From the NCBI RefSeq assembly GCF_014322765.1, contig NZ_JAASTZ010000008.1, positions 1 through 64,000 on the forward strand: a stretch of 64,000 bases of DNA, read 5' to 3'. The DNA is from Listeria immobilis (GTDB lineage Bacteria > Bacillota > Bacilli > Lactobacillales > Listeriaceae). The notes under the pieces are model-generated. The model was not told where the DNA came from. It saw nothing but the letters and a program-made list of their open reading frames with translations, and searched no databases. Shown one piece after another: positions 40,988 through 51,735 of the stretch; position 1 is the first letter of the stretch; every line of letters starts with the position of its first letter. The position numbers were made by a program, and so were the translations under genes.

Positions 40988-42295
40988 ATGAAACTAGAAC
41001 AAAAACAAATTAAAAATGTTCGCAGGGCGACTTTGTTATCAATCATTCCTGGGCTTGGTCAATTTTATAATAAACAAAATTTTAAAGGGATTGTTTTCTT
41101 TGCACTATTTGCTTTGTTTATCATAGAATTCTTTACAATTGGCTTAAATGCACTTATTGGCCTGATCACACTTGGTTCTGTTCCTGGTGTTGACCACTCC
41201 TTGTTTTTAATGATTGAAGGTACTTTGCAATTAATTGTGACATTACTATTTATAGGCTTTTGGTTTATAAATATTTTTGATGCAAGACGTGTGGCTATGC
41301 AGTGGAACCTGGGCGAAACTGTTAACCAATCAGCACTTGCGATTATAAAAAATATGCTTGATAAAGGTTTTCCTTATTTACTTACATTACCCGCATACCT
41401 TGTTATGACGTTTATTATTATTTTCCCAGTACTTGTAACACTTTTTATGGCGTTTACCAACTATGACTTTTATCATATTCCACCAGCTAATTTAATTGAC
41501 TGGGTTGGTTTTAAGAACTTTTTTAATATCTTTTTCCTAAGTTCGTATCGTGACACATTCCTAAGTGTTTTCTCATGGACACTCGTTTGGACTATTTGTG
41601 CCACTTCTCTCCAAATTGTGGTTGGGGTATTTACAGCCATTATGGCGAACCAAAGCTTTATTAAAGGGAAGCGATTATTCGGAGTTGTTTTCTTACTTCC
41701 ATGGGCGGTACCAGCATTTATCACTATTATGAGTTTCTCTAATATGTTTAATGACAGTATTGGCGCGATTAATACACAAGTAATTCCACTATTGAATCAT
41801 TTACCGTTTGTTGATATGAACGCAATAGCTTGGAAAACGGATCCATTTTGGACTAAAGTAGCGCTGATTAGCATTCAAGGCTGGCTTGGTTTCCCGTATA
41901 TTTATGTTATGGTAACGGGAGTTTTACAAGCCATTCCAGGTGAACTTTATGAAGCAGCGAGAATTGACGGGGCGAGCGCAATTCAGCGTTTCCGTAAAAT
42001 TACCTTGCCGATGATTTTATTTGTAACGGCACCAGTATTTATTACACAATATACATTTAATTTTAATAACTTTTCGATTATATACTTATTTAATGAAGGT
42101 GGTCCCGGAAGTGTCGGAGCAGGCGCTGGATCAACGGATATCTTGATTTCATGGATTTATAAATTAACAACAGGTACTTCGCCACAATATGCTGTAGCAG
42201 CTGCTGTAACGCTACTTATTTCAATTATCGTTATTACTGTTTCGATGATTGCCTTTAAGAAAACGAATGCCTTTGGGAACGAGGAGATGATGTAA
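40988..42295 (+). CDS. maltodextrin ABC permease (MalF-like)
   Basis: The 435-aa protein has an N-terminal extension of about three membrane segments (residues 15-110, with GLGQFYNKQNFKG). Six core segments follow with the EAA loop EAARIDGASAIQRFRKITLP. Listeria-type long MalF. It pairs with the MalG-like gene that starts at the very next base after its stop. It imports malto-oligosaccharides. Confidence 0.93.
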   Translation: MKLEQKQIKNVRRATLLSIIPGLGQFYNKQNFKGIVFFALFALFIIEFFTIGLNALIGLITLGSVPGVDHSLFLMIEGTLQLIVTLLFIGFWFINIFDARRVAMQWNLGETVNQSALAIIKNMLDKGFPYLLTLPAYLVMTFIIIFPVLVTLFMAFTNYDFYHIPPANLIDWVGFKNFFNIFFLSSYRDTFLSVFSWTLVWTICATSLQIVVGVFTAIMANQSFIKGKRLFGVVFLLPWAVPAFITIMSFSNMFNDSIGAINTQVIPLLNHLPFVDMNAIAWKTDPFWTKVALISIQGWLGFPYIYVMVTGVLQAIPGELYEAARIDGASAIQRFRKITLPMILFVTAPVFITQYTFNFNNFSIIYLFNEGGPGSVGAGAGSTDILISWIYKLTTGTSPQYAVAAAVTLLISIIVITVSMIAFKKTNAFGNEEMM

Positions 42296-43147
42296 ATGAG
42301 AGATTTTATGAAAGATCAGCGGACGACGAAGTTTTTAACACAGTTTTTTACGTATTTATTTTTGACCGTGTTAACGATTATTATTTTGTATCCGATTCTA
42401 ATTACAGCATCGTCTGCCTTTAAACCAGGTAATATCGCAGCATTTACTTTAGAGTGGTCGGATAGTTGGACACTAAATAATTTTACTCGGTTATTTAATG
42501 AAACATTATATTTGGATTGGTACAAAAATACACTTATTATCGCTGTCGTAACAATGATTATGCAAGTAACGATTGTGACGCTTGCCGGTTATACATATAG
42601 CCGATACCGTTTTAAAGGACGTAAAAACAGCTTGATTTTCTTCCTGATTATTCAAATGGTACCTACAATGGCGGCACTTACAGCTTTCTATGTTTTGGCA
42701 ATGCTTTTAGGCGCGCTTGACCAGTATTGGTTCCTGACATTGATTTATATTGGTGGCGGAATCCCAATGAATACTTGGCTGATGAAAGGATACTTTGATA
42801 CTGTTCCGCGGGATCTAGATGAATCTGCAAAACTTGATGGAGCGGGACATTTCCGGATTTTCGCACAAATCATTTTACCACTGGTAAGACCGATGATTGC
42901 AGTTCAAGCTTTATGGGCATTCATGGGACCATTCGGTGATTTCTTACTTGCTAAATTCTTACTCAGAACACCAGAAAACTTAACTATAGCGGTTGGACTT
43001 CAAACATTTATTGCCAATCCACAACAACAAAAAGTCGCGTTATTCGCAGCAGGAGCCATTCTTGCCGCTTTACCGATTTGTTTACTGTTCTTCTTCTTGC
43101 AAAAGAATTTTGTTTCTGGCCTAACTGCTGGTGGAACAAAAGGATAA
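42296..43147 (+). CDS. maltodextrin ABC permease (MalG-like)
   Basis: The 283-aa permease has six segments and EAA loop [21 protein letters not shown]. The ribosome site GAGGAG lies in the end of the previous gene and the genes abut. The C-terminus ends [12 protein letters not shown], typical of MalG/MdxG. Confidence 0.93.
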   Translation: MRDFMKDQRTTKFLTQFFTYLFLTVLTIIILYPILITASSAFKPGNIAAFTLEWSDSWTLNNFTRLFNETLYLDWYKNTLIIAVVTMIMQVTIVTLAGYTYSRYRFKGRKNSLIFFLIIQMVPTMAALTAFYVLAMLLGALDQYWFLTLIYIGGGIPMNTWLMKGYFDTVPRDLDESAKLDGAGHFRIFAQIILPLVRPMIAVQALWAFMGPFGDFLLAKFLLRTPENLTIAVGLQTFIANPQQQKVALFAAGAILAALPICLLFFFLQKNFVSGLTAGGTKG

Positions 43148-43174
43148 TCGATTTTTAAAAAGGCTGTGATATCA

Positions 43175-44008
43175 ATGAAAAAAGTTCCATTTATCATTCA
43201 CTATGTAAAAAGCACATTAGGTCCAAGCGCCATTTTTGACGGACGAAAAGCACTTAAATTTTGGCAAATGGTGATTGTATTTATCTTCTTAAATGCATTA
43301 CTGTTACTACCAGTTTCGGCTCATTTTGCGAATCAAACAAGTTTTGACTTACCAGAAATAATGCCGGGAATGGCTGCGCTTGGAACAGATCAGTTGGCAA
43401 ATGATATACAAGGCTTATCGCTCGAAAATGGCGAATTAACGGATAAAAATGCTCATCTAGTAGAGAAATCGGCTAATGGCGTTTCTGGGGTTAATTTAAC
43501 TGATGTAGAACTTGGCAATGCTAAAAATGTGATTAATCTCAAAAATAATGAAATGGTGCTAAAAGATGCAAGTGGCTATACATTCCAAGTAAGCTACCCA
43601 AAAGATGCCACATTAGCGGAAATTACTTCTAGTGAATCATTAGTAAATTGGATTTCAGCTCAATGGTATTTAGAAAACCAAGCATTTGTCTTTCTTTCGA
43701 TGGTTATGATGATTGGTTCGATAATCTTTGTGAGTTCGCTTATGCTAGCTATATTCACGTCGCTTTTCATTTGGATGACAAAACGGAGCAGCTTTTCAAA
43801 GATTGGCTCTTTTAAAGAATCTTTTAATTTAACGCTGAATGCACTGGGAATTCCAGTGATTGCAGCATGCGCTATCGGCTTTATCTATTTTGATATAACC
43901 ATCATTATGGCTGTCCAATCACTTGGAATGGTATTAATGATAGCTTGGACATTTTTAAAGACAAGATTTTATAAGACTAGTGAGAAAAATATGGCTGCTA
44001 GTCGCTAA
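43175..44008 (+). CDS. DUF1189 membrane protein of the maltodextrin operon
   Basis: The 277-aa protein has an N-terminal membrane segment (FWQMVIVFIFLNALLLLPVS), an extracytoplasmic domain (about 50-165) and three to four C-terminal segments. It belongs to the DUF1189/MalA (YvdJ) family, constantly found in Gram-positive maltodextrin clusters but of unknown biochemical role. An upstream GTG at 43166 is in frame; ATG 43175 is preferred but the ribosome site (AAAAGG) is distant, so the start is uncertain. Confidence 0.8.
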   Translation: MKKVPFIIHYVKSTLGPSAIFDGRKALKFWQMVIVFIFLNALLLLPVSAHFANQTSFDLPEIMPGMAALGTDQLANDIQGLSLENGELTDKNAHLVEKSANGVSGVNLTDVELGNAKNVINLKNNEMVLKDASGYTFQVSYPKDATLAEITSSESLVNWISAQWYLENQAFVFLSMVMMIGSIIFVSSLMLAIFTSLFIWMTKRSSFSKIGSFKESFNLTLNALGIPVIAACAIGFIYFDITIIMAVQSLGMVLMIAWTFLKTRFYKTSEKNMAASR

Positions 44009-44023
44009 TTAGGAGGATTTAGT

Positions 44024-46288
44024 ATGGCACAGAAGCAATTATTTGAGATTAGTCCATGGACATTACGAACAACCAAACTAGATAAAGAAAATAAACGGTT
44101 GCAAGAGAGTTTAACTTCCCTTGGTAATGGTTACATGGGAATGCGCGGGAATTTTGAAGAAGGATACTCCGGCGATGGCCATATTGGAACATATTATGCA
44201 GGTGTTTGGTTTCCTGATAAAACGCGTGTTGGTTGGTGGAAAAATGGCTATCCGGATTATTTTGGTAAAGTCATTAATGGATTAAATTTTATTGGGATTA
44301 ACGTACGACTTGACGGTGAAAAACTAGATTTATTTACAGATGAAGTAAGTGATTTCGAACTTACCTTAGATATGGAAAAAGGAACGCTGAGTCGTCATTT
44401 TACAGTAGTTAAAAATAACAAGTCTTTCCGGATTTCAGCAGAACGCTTCTTAAGTGTAGCCACAAAGGAACTCGCAGTTATTCATTATCAAGTGGAAGCG
44501 TTAAGTGATGCTACAGTCGAATTATCTTCTTATTTGGATGGCAATGTGCAAAATGAAGATGCTAATTATGAAGAAATGTTTTGGCAAGAATTAGAACAAA
44601 GCGCTAGTGAACATCAGGGAGCGCTAGTTACAAAAACAATTCCAAATAACTTTGGGACACCGCGCTTCACTGTTTCAGCCGTGATGGAAAACCGCAGCAA
44701 CGCGAAAAAAGAAACAAACCAAACAAAGTCACTTTATGCAGAAAATAGCTATTATTTTGAATTAAAGGCGAAGGAAGTGGCGCGAATCGAAAAACGAGTT
44801 GTGATTACAACTTCTCGTGATTATGCAGATGCAGCGCTTTTAAATGCTGGTAAAAACATTTTACAAAACCTTCAAGCTAGTTCCTATGACGAGTTGCTCG
44901 CAGCACATATTGCTGGATGGCGCGAACGATGGGACAAAGCAGATGTTGAAATTGTTGGGGATGATTCAGCGCAACAAGGAATCCGTTTTAATATATTTCA
45001 ATTATTTGCTACTTATTATGGAGAAGATGCTCGTCTTAATATTGGCCCTAAAGGATTTACTGGAGAAAAATATGGTGGGGCAACCTATTGGGATACAGAA
45101 GCATTTGCGCTACCGATGTATTTATCACTAACGGATAAGTCTGTTAGCCATAATTTGTTGAAATATCGTCATGATCAACTGGACGGTGCAAAAATCAATG
45201 CGCAGAAAATCGGCTTAGGTGGGGCACTTTACCCAATGGTTACTTTCACGGGGATTGAATGTCATAATGAATGGGAAATCACTTTTGAAGAAATTCATCG
45301 AAATGGCGCAATTGCTTATGCGATTTATAATTACACAAATTATACGGGTGATGAGACTTATTTAAAAACGGATGGTATCGAAGTTTTAACAGAAATTACT
45401 CGTTTTTGGGCAGACCGCGTGCATCTTTCTGATCGATTAGACAAATATATGATTCATGGAGTAACTGGGCCAAATGAATACGATAATAACGTTAGTAATA
45501 ACTGGTATACCAACTATATTGCTGCTTGGACGATTCGCTATACTCTTCAAAATTTAGATGATGAATCGAAAAAGCGTTTTGGTATTACAGAATTCGAACT
45601 AGCTAAATGGGAAGATATTGTGTATAGAATGTATTATCCGTTTGATGAAAAATGGCAAATATTTGTTCAGCATGATACATTTCTGGATAAAGAATTACGT
45701 TCAACAGATACACTTAAACCGGAAGATAGACCTATCAATCAAAACTGGTCTTGGGATAAAATTTTACGTTCTTGCTTCATTAAACAAGCAGATGTGCTAC
45801 AAGGATTATATCTATTTCATGATGATTTCGATTTTGATACAAAACAGCGTAACTTTGAATTTTATGAGCCATTAACTGTTCATGAGTCAAGTCTATCACC
45901 AGCTGTTCATTCTGTTTTAGCTGCGGAAATTGGCAAATATGATAAGGCGGTAGAACTTTATAAACGGACCGCACGTCTGGATTTAGATAATATTAATAAT
46001 GATACAGAAGATGGATTGCATATTACATCCATGGCAGGAAGCTGGCTTTCCATTGTTCAAGGCTTTGCAGGCATGCGAATTTCAAATGGAAAACTTCGAT
46101 TTGCGCCATTTTTACCAAATGGGTGGAGCAATTACCGTTTTAAAATCAACTTCCGCGATCGTTTGCTAGAAGTGAATGTTGCTAAAGAAGACGTGACAAT
46201 TAAACTTTGTCACGGAGAACCAATAGATTTAGAAATGTATAAGGAAAACTATTCACTTGAAACATCAATAACTATACCAATAAATTAA
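44024..46288 (+). CDS. maltose phosphorylase (GH65)
   Basis: The 754-aa protein has an N-terminal beta-sandwich (to about residue 270), an (alpha/alpha)6 barrel and a C-terminal lid. Motifs are [36 protein letters not shown] (catalytic Glu in HNEWEI) and [20 protein letters not shown]. It converts maltose and phosphate to beta-glucose 1-phosphate and glucose, conserving a phosphoester bond. AGGAGG 8 nt before the ATG. Last gene of the maltodextrin operon; a terminator follows. Confidence 0.93.
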   Translation: MAQKQLFEISPWTLRTTKLDKENKRLQESLTSLGNGYMGMRGNFEEGYSGDGHIGTYYAGVWFPDKTRVGWWKNGYPDYFGKVINGLNFIGINVRLDGEKLDLFTDEVSDFELTLDMEKGTLSRHFTVVKNNKSFRISAERFLSVATKELAVIHYQVEALSDATVELSSYLDGNVQNEDANYEEMFWQELEQSASEHQGALVTKTIPNNFGTPRFTVSAVMENRSNAKKETNQTKSLYAENSYYFELKAKEVARIEKRVVITTSRDYADAALLNAGKNILQNLQASSYDELLAAHIAGWRERWDKADVEIVGDDSAQQGIRFNIFQLFATYYGEDARLNIGPKGFTGEKYGGATYWDTEAFALPMYLSLTDKSVSHNLLKYRHDQLDGAKINAQKIGLGGALYPMVTFTGIECHNEWEITFEEIHRNGAIAYAIYNYTNYTGDETYLKTDGIEVLTEITRFWADRVHLSDRLDKYMIHGVTGPNEYDNNVSNNWYTNYIAAWTIRYTLQNLDDESKKRFGITEFELAKWEDIVYRMYYPFDEKWQIFVQHDTFLDKELRSTDTLKPEDRPINQNWSWDKILRSCFIKQADVLQGLYLFHDDFDFDTKQRNFEFYEPLTVHESSLSPAVHSVLAAEIGKYDKAVELYKRTARLDLDNINNDTEDGLHITSMAGSWLSIVQGFAGMRISNGKLRFAPFLPNGWSNYRFKINFRDRLLEVNVAKEDVTIKLCHGEPIDLEMYKENYSLETSITIPIN

Positions 46289-46293
46289 TAAAA

Positions 46294-46337
46294 AACTTGT
46301 TGAAAACTTTGTAAAATGTTTTCAGCAAGTTTTTTTC
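46294..46337 (+). terminator. terminator of the maltodextrin operon
   Basis: AACTTGTTGAAAAC pairs with GTTTTCAGCAAGTT and is followed by T7. Confidence 0.9.
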
Positions 46338-46473
46338 TTTAACAAATCTTTCCAATTTTTGGCAGGATGATTCCTTTTTCCACCCGGGCTCTTATGCTAT
46401 AATAAAGAAAGTGAACAATTAAATGACTACTAAAATAGCATAAAAGGTTTACAAAAGGCGCGGAGGTGAAGTG

Positions 46474-47295
46474 ATGGATTTTTCCAATATGTCGATATTG
46501 CACTATCTAGCAAACATTGTAGATATTCTTGTCGTATGGTTTGTAATTTATAAAGTGATCATGCTAATCCGAGGGACAAAAGCAGTTCAATTATTAAAAG
46601 GTATTTTTATCATCATTGCAGTAAAACTATTAAGCGGATTTTTTGGTCTCCAAACAGTAGAATGGATTACGGATCAGATGCTTACTTGGGGATTTCTTGC
46701 AATCATAATTATCTTCCAACCAGAATTGCGCCGTGCTTTAGAGACGCTTGGTCGAGGGAATATTTTTACTCGTTATGGTTCAAGAATTGAGCGTGAACAA
46801 CACCATCTAATCGAATCTATCGAAAAATCTACCCAATATATGGCGAAACGTCGTATCGGAGCATTAATCTCTGTTGCACGAGATACGGGGATGGATGATT
46901 ATATCGAAACAGGCATTCCATTAAACGCAAAAATTTCTTCTCAGTTATTAATTAATATTTTTATTCCCAATACGCCGCTTCATGATGGCGCCGTTATAAT
47001 TAAAGGAAATGAAATTGCATCGGCTGCGAGTTATCTGCCGCTTTCTGATAGTCCGTTTTTGTCCAAAGAACTTGGAACACGACACAGAGCAGCACTTGGA
47101 ATTAGTGAAGTAACAGATAGTATCACAATAGTTGTATCCGAAGAAACAGGCGGAATTTCATTAACAAAAGGCGGAGAACTTTTCCGTGATGTTTCAGAAG
47201 AAGAGTTACATAAAATTCTTCTAAAAGAACTAGTGACAGTTACAGCTAAAAAACCTTCTATCTTTTCTAAATGGAAAGGAGGGCAAAGCGAATGA
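46474..47295 (+). CDS. dacA: diadenylate cyclase DacA (CdaA)
   Basis: The 273-aa membrane enzyme makes c-di-AMP from two ATP. There are three N-terminal segments (residues about 10-80) and a cytosolic DAC domain with DGA at 171-173 and RHR at 203-205, the catalytic motifs. ATG 46474 is preferred over GTG 46471; this matches the published 273 residues. An extended -10 promoter (TGCTATAAT, 46398-46403) lies 70 bp upstream. It overlaps cdaR by 4 bp. It controls osmolyte and potassium balance, including KimA. Confidence 0.97.
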   Translation: MDFSNMSILHYLANIVDILVVWFVIYKVIMLIRGTKAVQLLKGIFIIIAVKLLSGFFGLQTVEWITDQMLTWGFLAIIIIFQPELRRALETLGRGNIFTRYGSRIEREQHHLIESIEKSTQYMAKRRIGALISVARDTGMDDYIETGIPLNAKISSQLLINIFIPNTPLHDGAVIIKGNEIASAASYLPLSDSPFLSKELGTRHRAALGISEVTDSITIVVSEETGGISLTKGGELFRDVSEEELHKILLKELVTVTAKKPSIFSKWKGGQSE

Positions 47296-48659
47296 TGGAT
47301 CGAATTTTAAATAATAAATGGTCGATTCGGATTATAGCTTTATTACTTGCTGCTATCCTATTTACATCAGTTAATGCGAGTAATAATAGCGCAACAAGCC
47401 TCTCCACCACTGCTTCAAGTGACACAGAAGTAATCGAGAATGTACCAGTAAAAGTGTATTATGATAAAACTAATTTATATATTTCAGGGGTTCCTGAAAC
47501 CGTTACTGTAACAATTTCTGGACCAAGAAGCATTGTCCAATCTGCTAAAGCGCAACAAGATTTTACTGTTTATGCTGATTTAAGAAATGCCTCCATTGGT
47601 ACCCAAGAAGTTAAACTACAAGTGAAAGACATTTCTGATCGTCTTAAAGTAAAAGTAGACCCTGTATCAGTTAATGTTAATGTTCAAGAAAAAGTAACAA
47701 AGAAATTCTCTGTAGATGTAGAGTTAAGTAAATCAGTCATTGCGGATGGATATGAAGCTGGTACACCCGTTGTTGATCCTAAAAAAGTATCAATTACTGG
47801 AGCAAAAGACACGATTGAACAAATCGCTTATGTCAAGGCAACCTTAGAAAGTGATGGGAAGCATAAATCAGAATTCACCGATAATGCTACCGTTTCCGTT
47901 TTTGATAGTAACTTAAATAAACTCGATGTGGAAGTAAGTCCGCAAGAAGTAGAAGTTACCGTCCCTGTTGAGAAAGTTGGGAAATCTGTTCCGATTAAAA
48001 TCAATCAAGAAGGAACACCAGAGAGTGATATTGAAATCTCCAGCATAACTCCTGATAAGTCAGAAGTGGTTGTGGTGGGGGATGATACGGTCCTTGATAA
48101 AATAAAAGAAATTGAAATCCCAATTGATGTAACAAAAATAAAAGCCGATACTGTAAAAGAAGTGACGGTCCCAGTTCCAACTGGAGCCAAATCCGTCCAA
48201 CCAACGACAATAGAGGTTAAAATAAAAACTATAAAAAAGTCTGAAGCAAGTGGCGATACAAACAGCACAGAAAACAATCAAGAACCTGAATCAAATGATA
48301 CAACTACCAATGACTCAGAAGATACAGACACAAAAGAATCTAAAGTATCTAAATCATTCTCGGATATGCAAGTGTATATGAGCGGACTAAAAAATACATT
48401 GGACGCACAAATGGTTACACCTGCAAATGGTAAAGTTACTGTAACTATTACTGGTGAGAAAAAAACGGTGGATAGTATCGTAGCAAAAGATTTAAGTGTT
48501 ATCGCTAACTTAAGTAAAGGAAATGCTGGGGACTTCTCGACTCCGCTGGAAGTGAACGGTTTACCAGATAATGTTGCTTATAAAGTTAATCCAATATCAG
48601 CAGATTTTATTATTAAGGAAAAAGAAGCACAGAATACCGTTCCATCCAAGAACACATAA
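47292..48659 (+). CDS. cdaR: CdaR (YbbR-domain) regulator of DacA
   Basis: The 455-aa protein has one N-terminal anchor (SIRIIALLLAAILFTSVNA) and an extracytoplasmic chain of four YbbR repeats (about 40-120, 130-215, 225-310 and 360-440). It binds and modulates DacA. The start ATG overlaps the dacA stop (ATGA). An acidic low-complexity linker, rich in Ser, Thr, Asn, Asp and Glu, sits between the third and fourth repeats (about residues 315-356). Confidence 0.92.
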   Translation: MMDRILNNKWSIRIIALLLAAILFTSVNASNNSATSLSTTASSDTEVIENVPVKVYYDKTNLYISGVPETVTVTISGPRSIVQSAKAQQDFTVYADLRNASIGTQEVKLQVKDISDRLKVKVDPVSVNVNVQEKVTKKFSVDVELSKSVIADGYEAGTPVVDPKKVSITGAKDTIEQIAYVKATLESDGKHKSEFTDNATVSVFDSNLNKLDVEVSPQEVEVTVPVEKVGKSVPIKINQEGTPESDIEISSITPDKSEVVVVGDDTVLDKIKEIEIPIDVTKIKADTVKEVTVPVPTGAKSVQPTTIEVKIKTIKKSEASGDTNSTENNQEPESNDTTTNDSEDTDTKESKVSKSFSDMQVYMSGLKNTLDAQMVTPANGKVTVTITGEKKTVDSIVAKDLSVIANLSKGNAGDFSTPLEVNGLPDNVAYKVNPISADFIIKEKEAQNTVPSKNT

Positions 48660-48702
48660 AAATAAGGAGTATGGGATTTAGATTCTCGTACTCCTTATTT
48701 TA
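48659..48702 (+). terminator. terminator-like hairpin between cdaR and glmM
   Basis: AATAAGGAGTAT pairs with GTACTCCTTATT around a 15-nt loop, followed by TTTTAT. It partly separates glmM from dacA-cdaR. Confidence 0.75.
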
Positions 48703-48894
48703 TATTTTTACATAGAAAAGAATGAGAATTAACAACACTTTATTGCAGAAGGATGAAATTTTTTCTTAAAAAAGGTATAATAACAGGTATATGGTTGAAA
48801 GAAAGTAGATAAAACCAGAATTAGGAAAAAATAAAACTAAAACAACAAACAAAAATCATTTAGATAATGAATGACTTAGAAGGAGAGTAATAAA

Positions 48895-50247
48895 ATGGGT
48901 AAATATTTTGGTACGGATGGAGTTAGAGGGGTAGCAAACTCAGAATTAACACCAGAACTAGCTTTTCGATTAGGACGAATGGGAGGTTATGTTTTAACTC
49001 GTCATGTAGGAGAACATCCACGTGTGCTTGTTGCGCGTGACACACGAATCTCAGGAGAAATGCTTGAATCTGCTTTAATCGCTGGACTTGTTTCAGTTGG
49101 TATAGAAGTAATGCGTTTAGGAGTAATCTCAACTCCAGGAGTAGCGTATCTAACAAAAGCACAAGGAGCATCCGCTAGTGTAATGATTTCAGCTAGTCAT
49201 AATCCAGTAGACGATAATGGAATTAAATTTTTCGGTTCAGATGGTTTTAAACTTTCTGATGACCAAGAAGAAGAGATTGAACAGCTTCTTGATACGGCAG
49301 AAGATACATTACCTCGCCCAAGTGGAGAAGGTTTAGGAACGGTTAGCGATTACTTTGAAGGAAAGCAAAAATATATTCAATACTTAAAGCAAACAATTGA
49401 AAATGATTTTAATGGCTATCATATCGCTTTAGATTGCGCTAATGGAGCAACTTCTGGACTTGCAACACATTTATTTGCAGACTTAGATGCTGATATTAGT
49501 TCTATGGGAGCTTCTCCAAATGGGCTTAATATCAATGATGGCGTTGGTTCTACACATCCAGAAGCCTTAGCTGCATTTGTTTTGGATAAGAAAGCAGATG
49601 TTGGTTTAGCATTTGATGGAGACGGAGACCGAGTAATTGCTATTGATGAAATCGGCCAAATTGTTGATGGTGACAAAATAATGTTTATCTGTGCGAAGTA
49701 TTTACGCGAACAAGGTTTATTAAATAGTAATACAATCGTTTCTACTGTAATGAGTAATCTAGGTTTTTATAAGGGGTTAAAAGAGCTTAACATTGAAGAT
49801 GTACAAACAGCTGTTGGGGATCGTTACGTAGTTGAGGCGATGCGTGAAGGTAATTATAATCTTGGTGGAGAACAATCAGGTCACATTATTTTCCTAGATC
49901 ATAATACAACAGGGGATGGACTTCTTTCCGGAATTCAATTAATAAATGTAATGAAAGCAACTGGGAAAAAATTATCAGAACTGGCTTCTGAAATGAAAAC
50001 ATTCCCGCAAAAATTAGAAAACATCCGGGTTAGTGATAAAAATCATGTAACAGACAACCCGCAAGTTAGCAAAGTAATTAGTGAAGTAGAAGCTGAAATG
50101 GCAGGTAACGGTCGTGTTCTAGTTCGCCCATCTGGAACAGAACCACTTGTAAGAGTCATGGTAGAAGCTGCTTCAAAAGATGAAACAGATGAATACTGCG
50201 AACGTATTTCAGCTGTTGTCCGCGCGGAAATGGCACTTAACGACTAA
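48895..50247 (+). CDS. glmM: phosphoglucosamine mutase GlmM
   Basis: The 450-aa alpha-D-phosphohexomutase has the active-site phosphoserine in SASHNP (Ser101), Mg-binding DGDGDR (about residue 240), sugar loop GGEQSGH and phosphate-binding [12 protein letters not shown]. It turns glucosamine 6-phosphate into the 1-phosphate for UDP-GlcNAc and peptidoglycan. In Firmicutes, GlmM also binds and restrains the cyclase CdaA/DacA. AAGGAGAG precedes the ATG. A separate promoter must lie in the 235-bp gap after the hairpin; TATAAT at 48776-48781 is a candidate -10. Confidence 0.97.
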   Translation: MGKYFGTDGVRGVANSELTPELAFRLGRMGGYVLTRHVGEHPRVLVARDTRISGEMLESALIAGLVSVGIEVMRLGVISTPGVAYLTKAQGASASVMISASHNPVDDNGIKFFGSDGFKLSDDQEEEIEQLLDTAEDTLPRPSGEGLGTVSDYFEGKQKYIQYLKQTIENDFNGYHIALDCANGATSGLATHLFADLDADISSMGASPNGLNINDGVGSTHPEALAAFVLDKKADVGLAFDGDGDRVIAIDEIGQIVDGDKIMFICAKYLREQGLLNSNTIVSTVMSNLGFYKGLKELNIEDVQTAVGDRYVVEAMREGNYNLGGEQSGHIIFLDHNTTGDGLLSGIQLINVMKATGKKLSELASEMKTFPQKLENIRVSDKNHVTDNPQVSKVISEVEAEMAGNGRVLVRPSGTEPLVRVMVEAASKDETDEYCERISAVVRAEMALND

Positions 50248-50257
50248 ACGAGAAAAC

Positions 50258-50293
50258 AAAAAATCCTGATGATATTTGTCATCAGGATTTTAC
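50258..50293. terminator. bidirectional terminator after glmM
   Basis: AAAATCCTGATGA pairs with TCATCAGGATTTT; the opposite-strand GNAT gene ends inside it. Confidence 0.85.
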
Positions 50294-50743
50294 TAGTTTT
50301 AGTAAAATGATTTGATCTAAACAAGGAATATCATTTTCGATAATAACTTGTTCAGGGTAGTGGTCGGAAAAATAATCCGGTATAATTTGTTGCATTCGAA
50401 AACCATTTTTTTGATAGAATGCTAGCTGATTAATACTCGAATTTCCAGTTTTGACGATAACTTCAGAAAAATGATGACTTTTTGCAAAATCGAAAGCTTT
50501 TTCTAATAGCTTTTTTCCAATCCCTTTATTTTGAAAAGGTTGAAGAACTGCTATATTCATGATTTCTAGTTGATGCTTGTTTAATGGTAAAAGACAGATT
50601 ACCCCAATAGTTTTTTCGGAATTTTGCCATTCAAAGACAATAGATTTTTCCAGATATTTCTTGATTTGGATTTCGCTAGGATCAGCTTCAAGAAGGAGTT
50701 CAAGTGGTACTGGCTGGCTTTTGTCCCAGATTTTCCAGTTCAT
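50282..50743 (-). CDS. GNAT-family acetyltransferase
   Basis: The 153-aa protein has IMNIAVLQPFQNKGIGKKLLEKAFDF (QxxGxG loop QNKGIG) and ITVKTGNSSINQLAFYQKNGF, which are acetyl-CoA-binding GNAT motifs. ATG 50743 follows GAGGTGA; the frame from 50752 starts within the site. Convergent with glmM. Substrate unknown. Confidence 0.85.
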   Translation of the reverse strand: MNWKIWDKSQPVPLELLLEADPSEIQIKKYLEKSIVFEWQNSEKTIGVICLLPLNKHQLEIMNIAVLQPFQNKGIGKKLLEKAFDFAKSHHFSEVIVKTGNSSINQLAFYQKNGFRMQQIIPDYFSDHYPEQVIIENDIPCLDQIILLKLVKS

Positions 50744-50795
50744 TTTTATCACCTCGATTTTAGGTTAACATGGTAAATGAAAAATAGGAAGGGAA

Positions 50796-51629
50796 GTGGG
50801 CAAATTGCCTGATAAATTAAGAGGCGTTTGTGGTAGTTTGCTAGTTGCACTTGGTGTGACACAGTTATATAGTTTTGTCAGTGTAATAGTAGGTTATTTT
50901 AGTGCGGAAGAAAATAATTTTATTTTTGTTTGGAATTATTGGGTAATATTATTATTTGGTTTAGGTTTTTTTATTTTCGGATTTTGTTTAATTAGGAATG
51001 AAAAATTTTGGCTTGGTAGTGTTATTTTGACCGTTTGTTTTATTCTGTTTCAAGGTTTTTCGGTATATTACTATCAAATTAGAATCTTAGCTGAAATTAA
51101 AAAGAATGCTCCCTTTGAATGGTCAGGAACCATCCTATTTATTGCGGGAATTTTAGTTTTAATCTTGTTAATTATGACATCTAAAATGCCTAAACGAGAA
51201 GGGCTAACGGATCAAAATTGGAAAACAAAATGGCGTTATGCAGCTGGCTTTTTTTCGCTTATCGGGGCAGTAACCGCCGTATTTGCAGCGACGATTATTT
51301 TTAAACAACTTCATTCCGATAGTATAAAAGAAGGCTATTTATTTACAATGCCTTTAGATGCGTATTTTGCTTGTTTTATGGCTATCATATTTATCATGGT
51401 AACTATTCTTTCATGGCGAAAAGTTTCTTATTTGTTGATTGGGATATTGCTAGGAGCCTCATTTATTTTATTTACGAATTACTTATCTGTGAATAATTGG
51501 ATTGATTTTGCAAAAGATAATCTATCTATTACATTTGGAAACAATGAACGCCAAGTATTTGGTATGCAATTTCTGATGGGGGCTTCGGCGCTTATTTCTA
51601 GCATATTTGCTTATATTGCTAAAAAATAA
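50796..51629 (+). CDS. polytopic membrane protein, unknown
   Basis: The 277-aa protein has about eight hydrophobic segments, separated by short polar loops and a central cytosolic stretch (SKMPKREGLTDQNWKTKWR). I recognise no family. The start is uncertain: GTG 50796 (AGGAAGGG upstream) or TTG 50805 with GGAAGTGGG. It lies between a GNAT gene on the other strand and the convergent AnrAB-like system. Function unknown. Confidence 0.7.
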   Translation: MGKLPDKLRGVCGSLLVALGVTQLYSFVSVIVGYFSAEENNFIFVWNYWVILLFGLGFFIFGFCLIRNEKFWLGSVILTVCFILFQGFSVYYYQIRILAEIKKNAPFEWSGTILFIAGILVLILLIMTSKMPKREGLTDQNWKTKWRYAAGFFSLIGAVTAVFAATIIFKQLHSDSIKEGYLFTMPLDAYFACFMAIIFIMVTILSWRKVSYLLIGILLGASFILFTNYLSVNNWIDFAKDNLSITFGNNERQVFGMQFLMGASALISSIFAYIAKK

Positions 51630-51653
51630 TACGATTAAATCTAGTATTAAAAT

Positions 51654-51715
51654 AACAAGCAGAAACCTTATATAAAACCATTTTTATGGAATATATAAGA
51701 TTTCTGCTTGTTTTT
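51654..51715. terminator. bidirectional long terminator hairpin
   Basis: AACAAGCAGAAA and TTTCTGCTTGTT frame a long imperfect stem (CTTATAT with ATATAAG inside). A related copy lies at 57606-57668. Confidence 0.8.
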
Positions 51716-51735
51716 CTTTTAAAAATAATTTGGGT

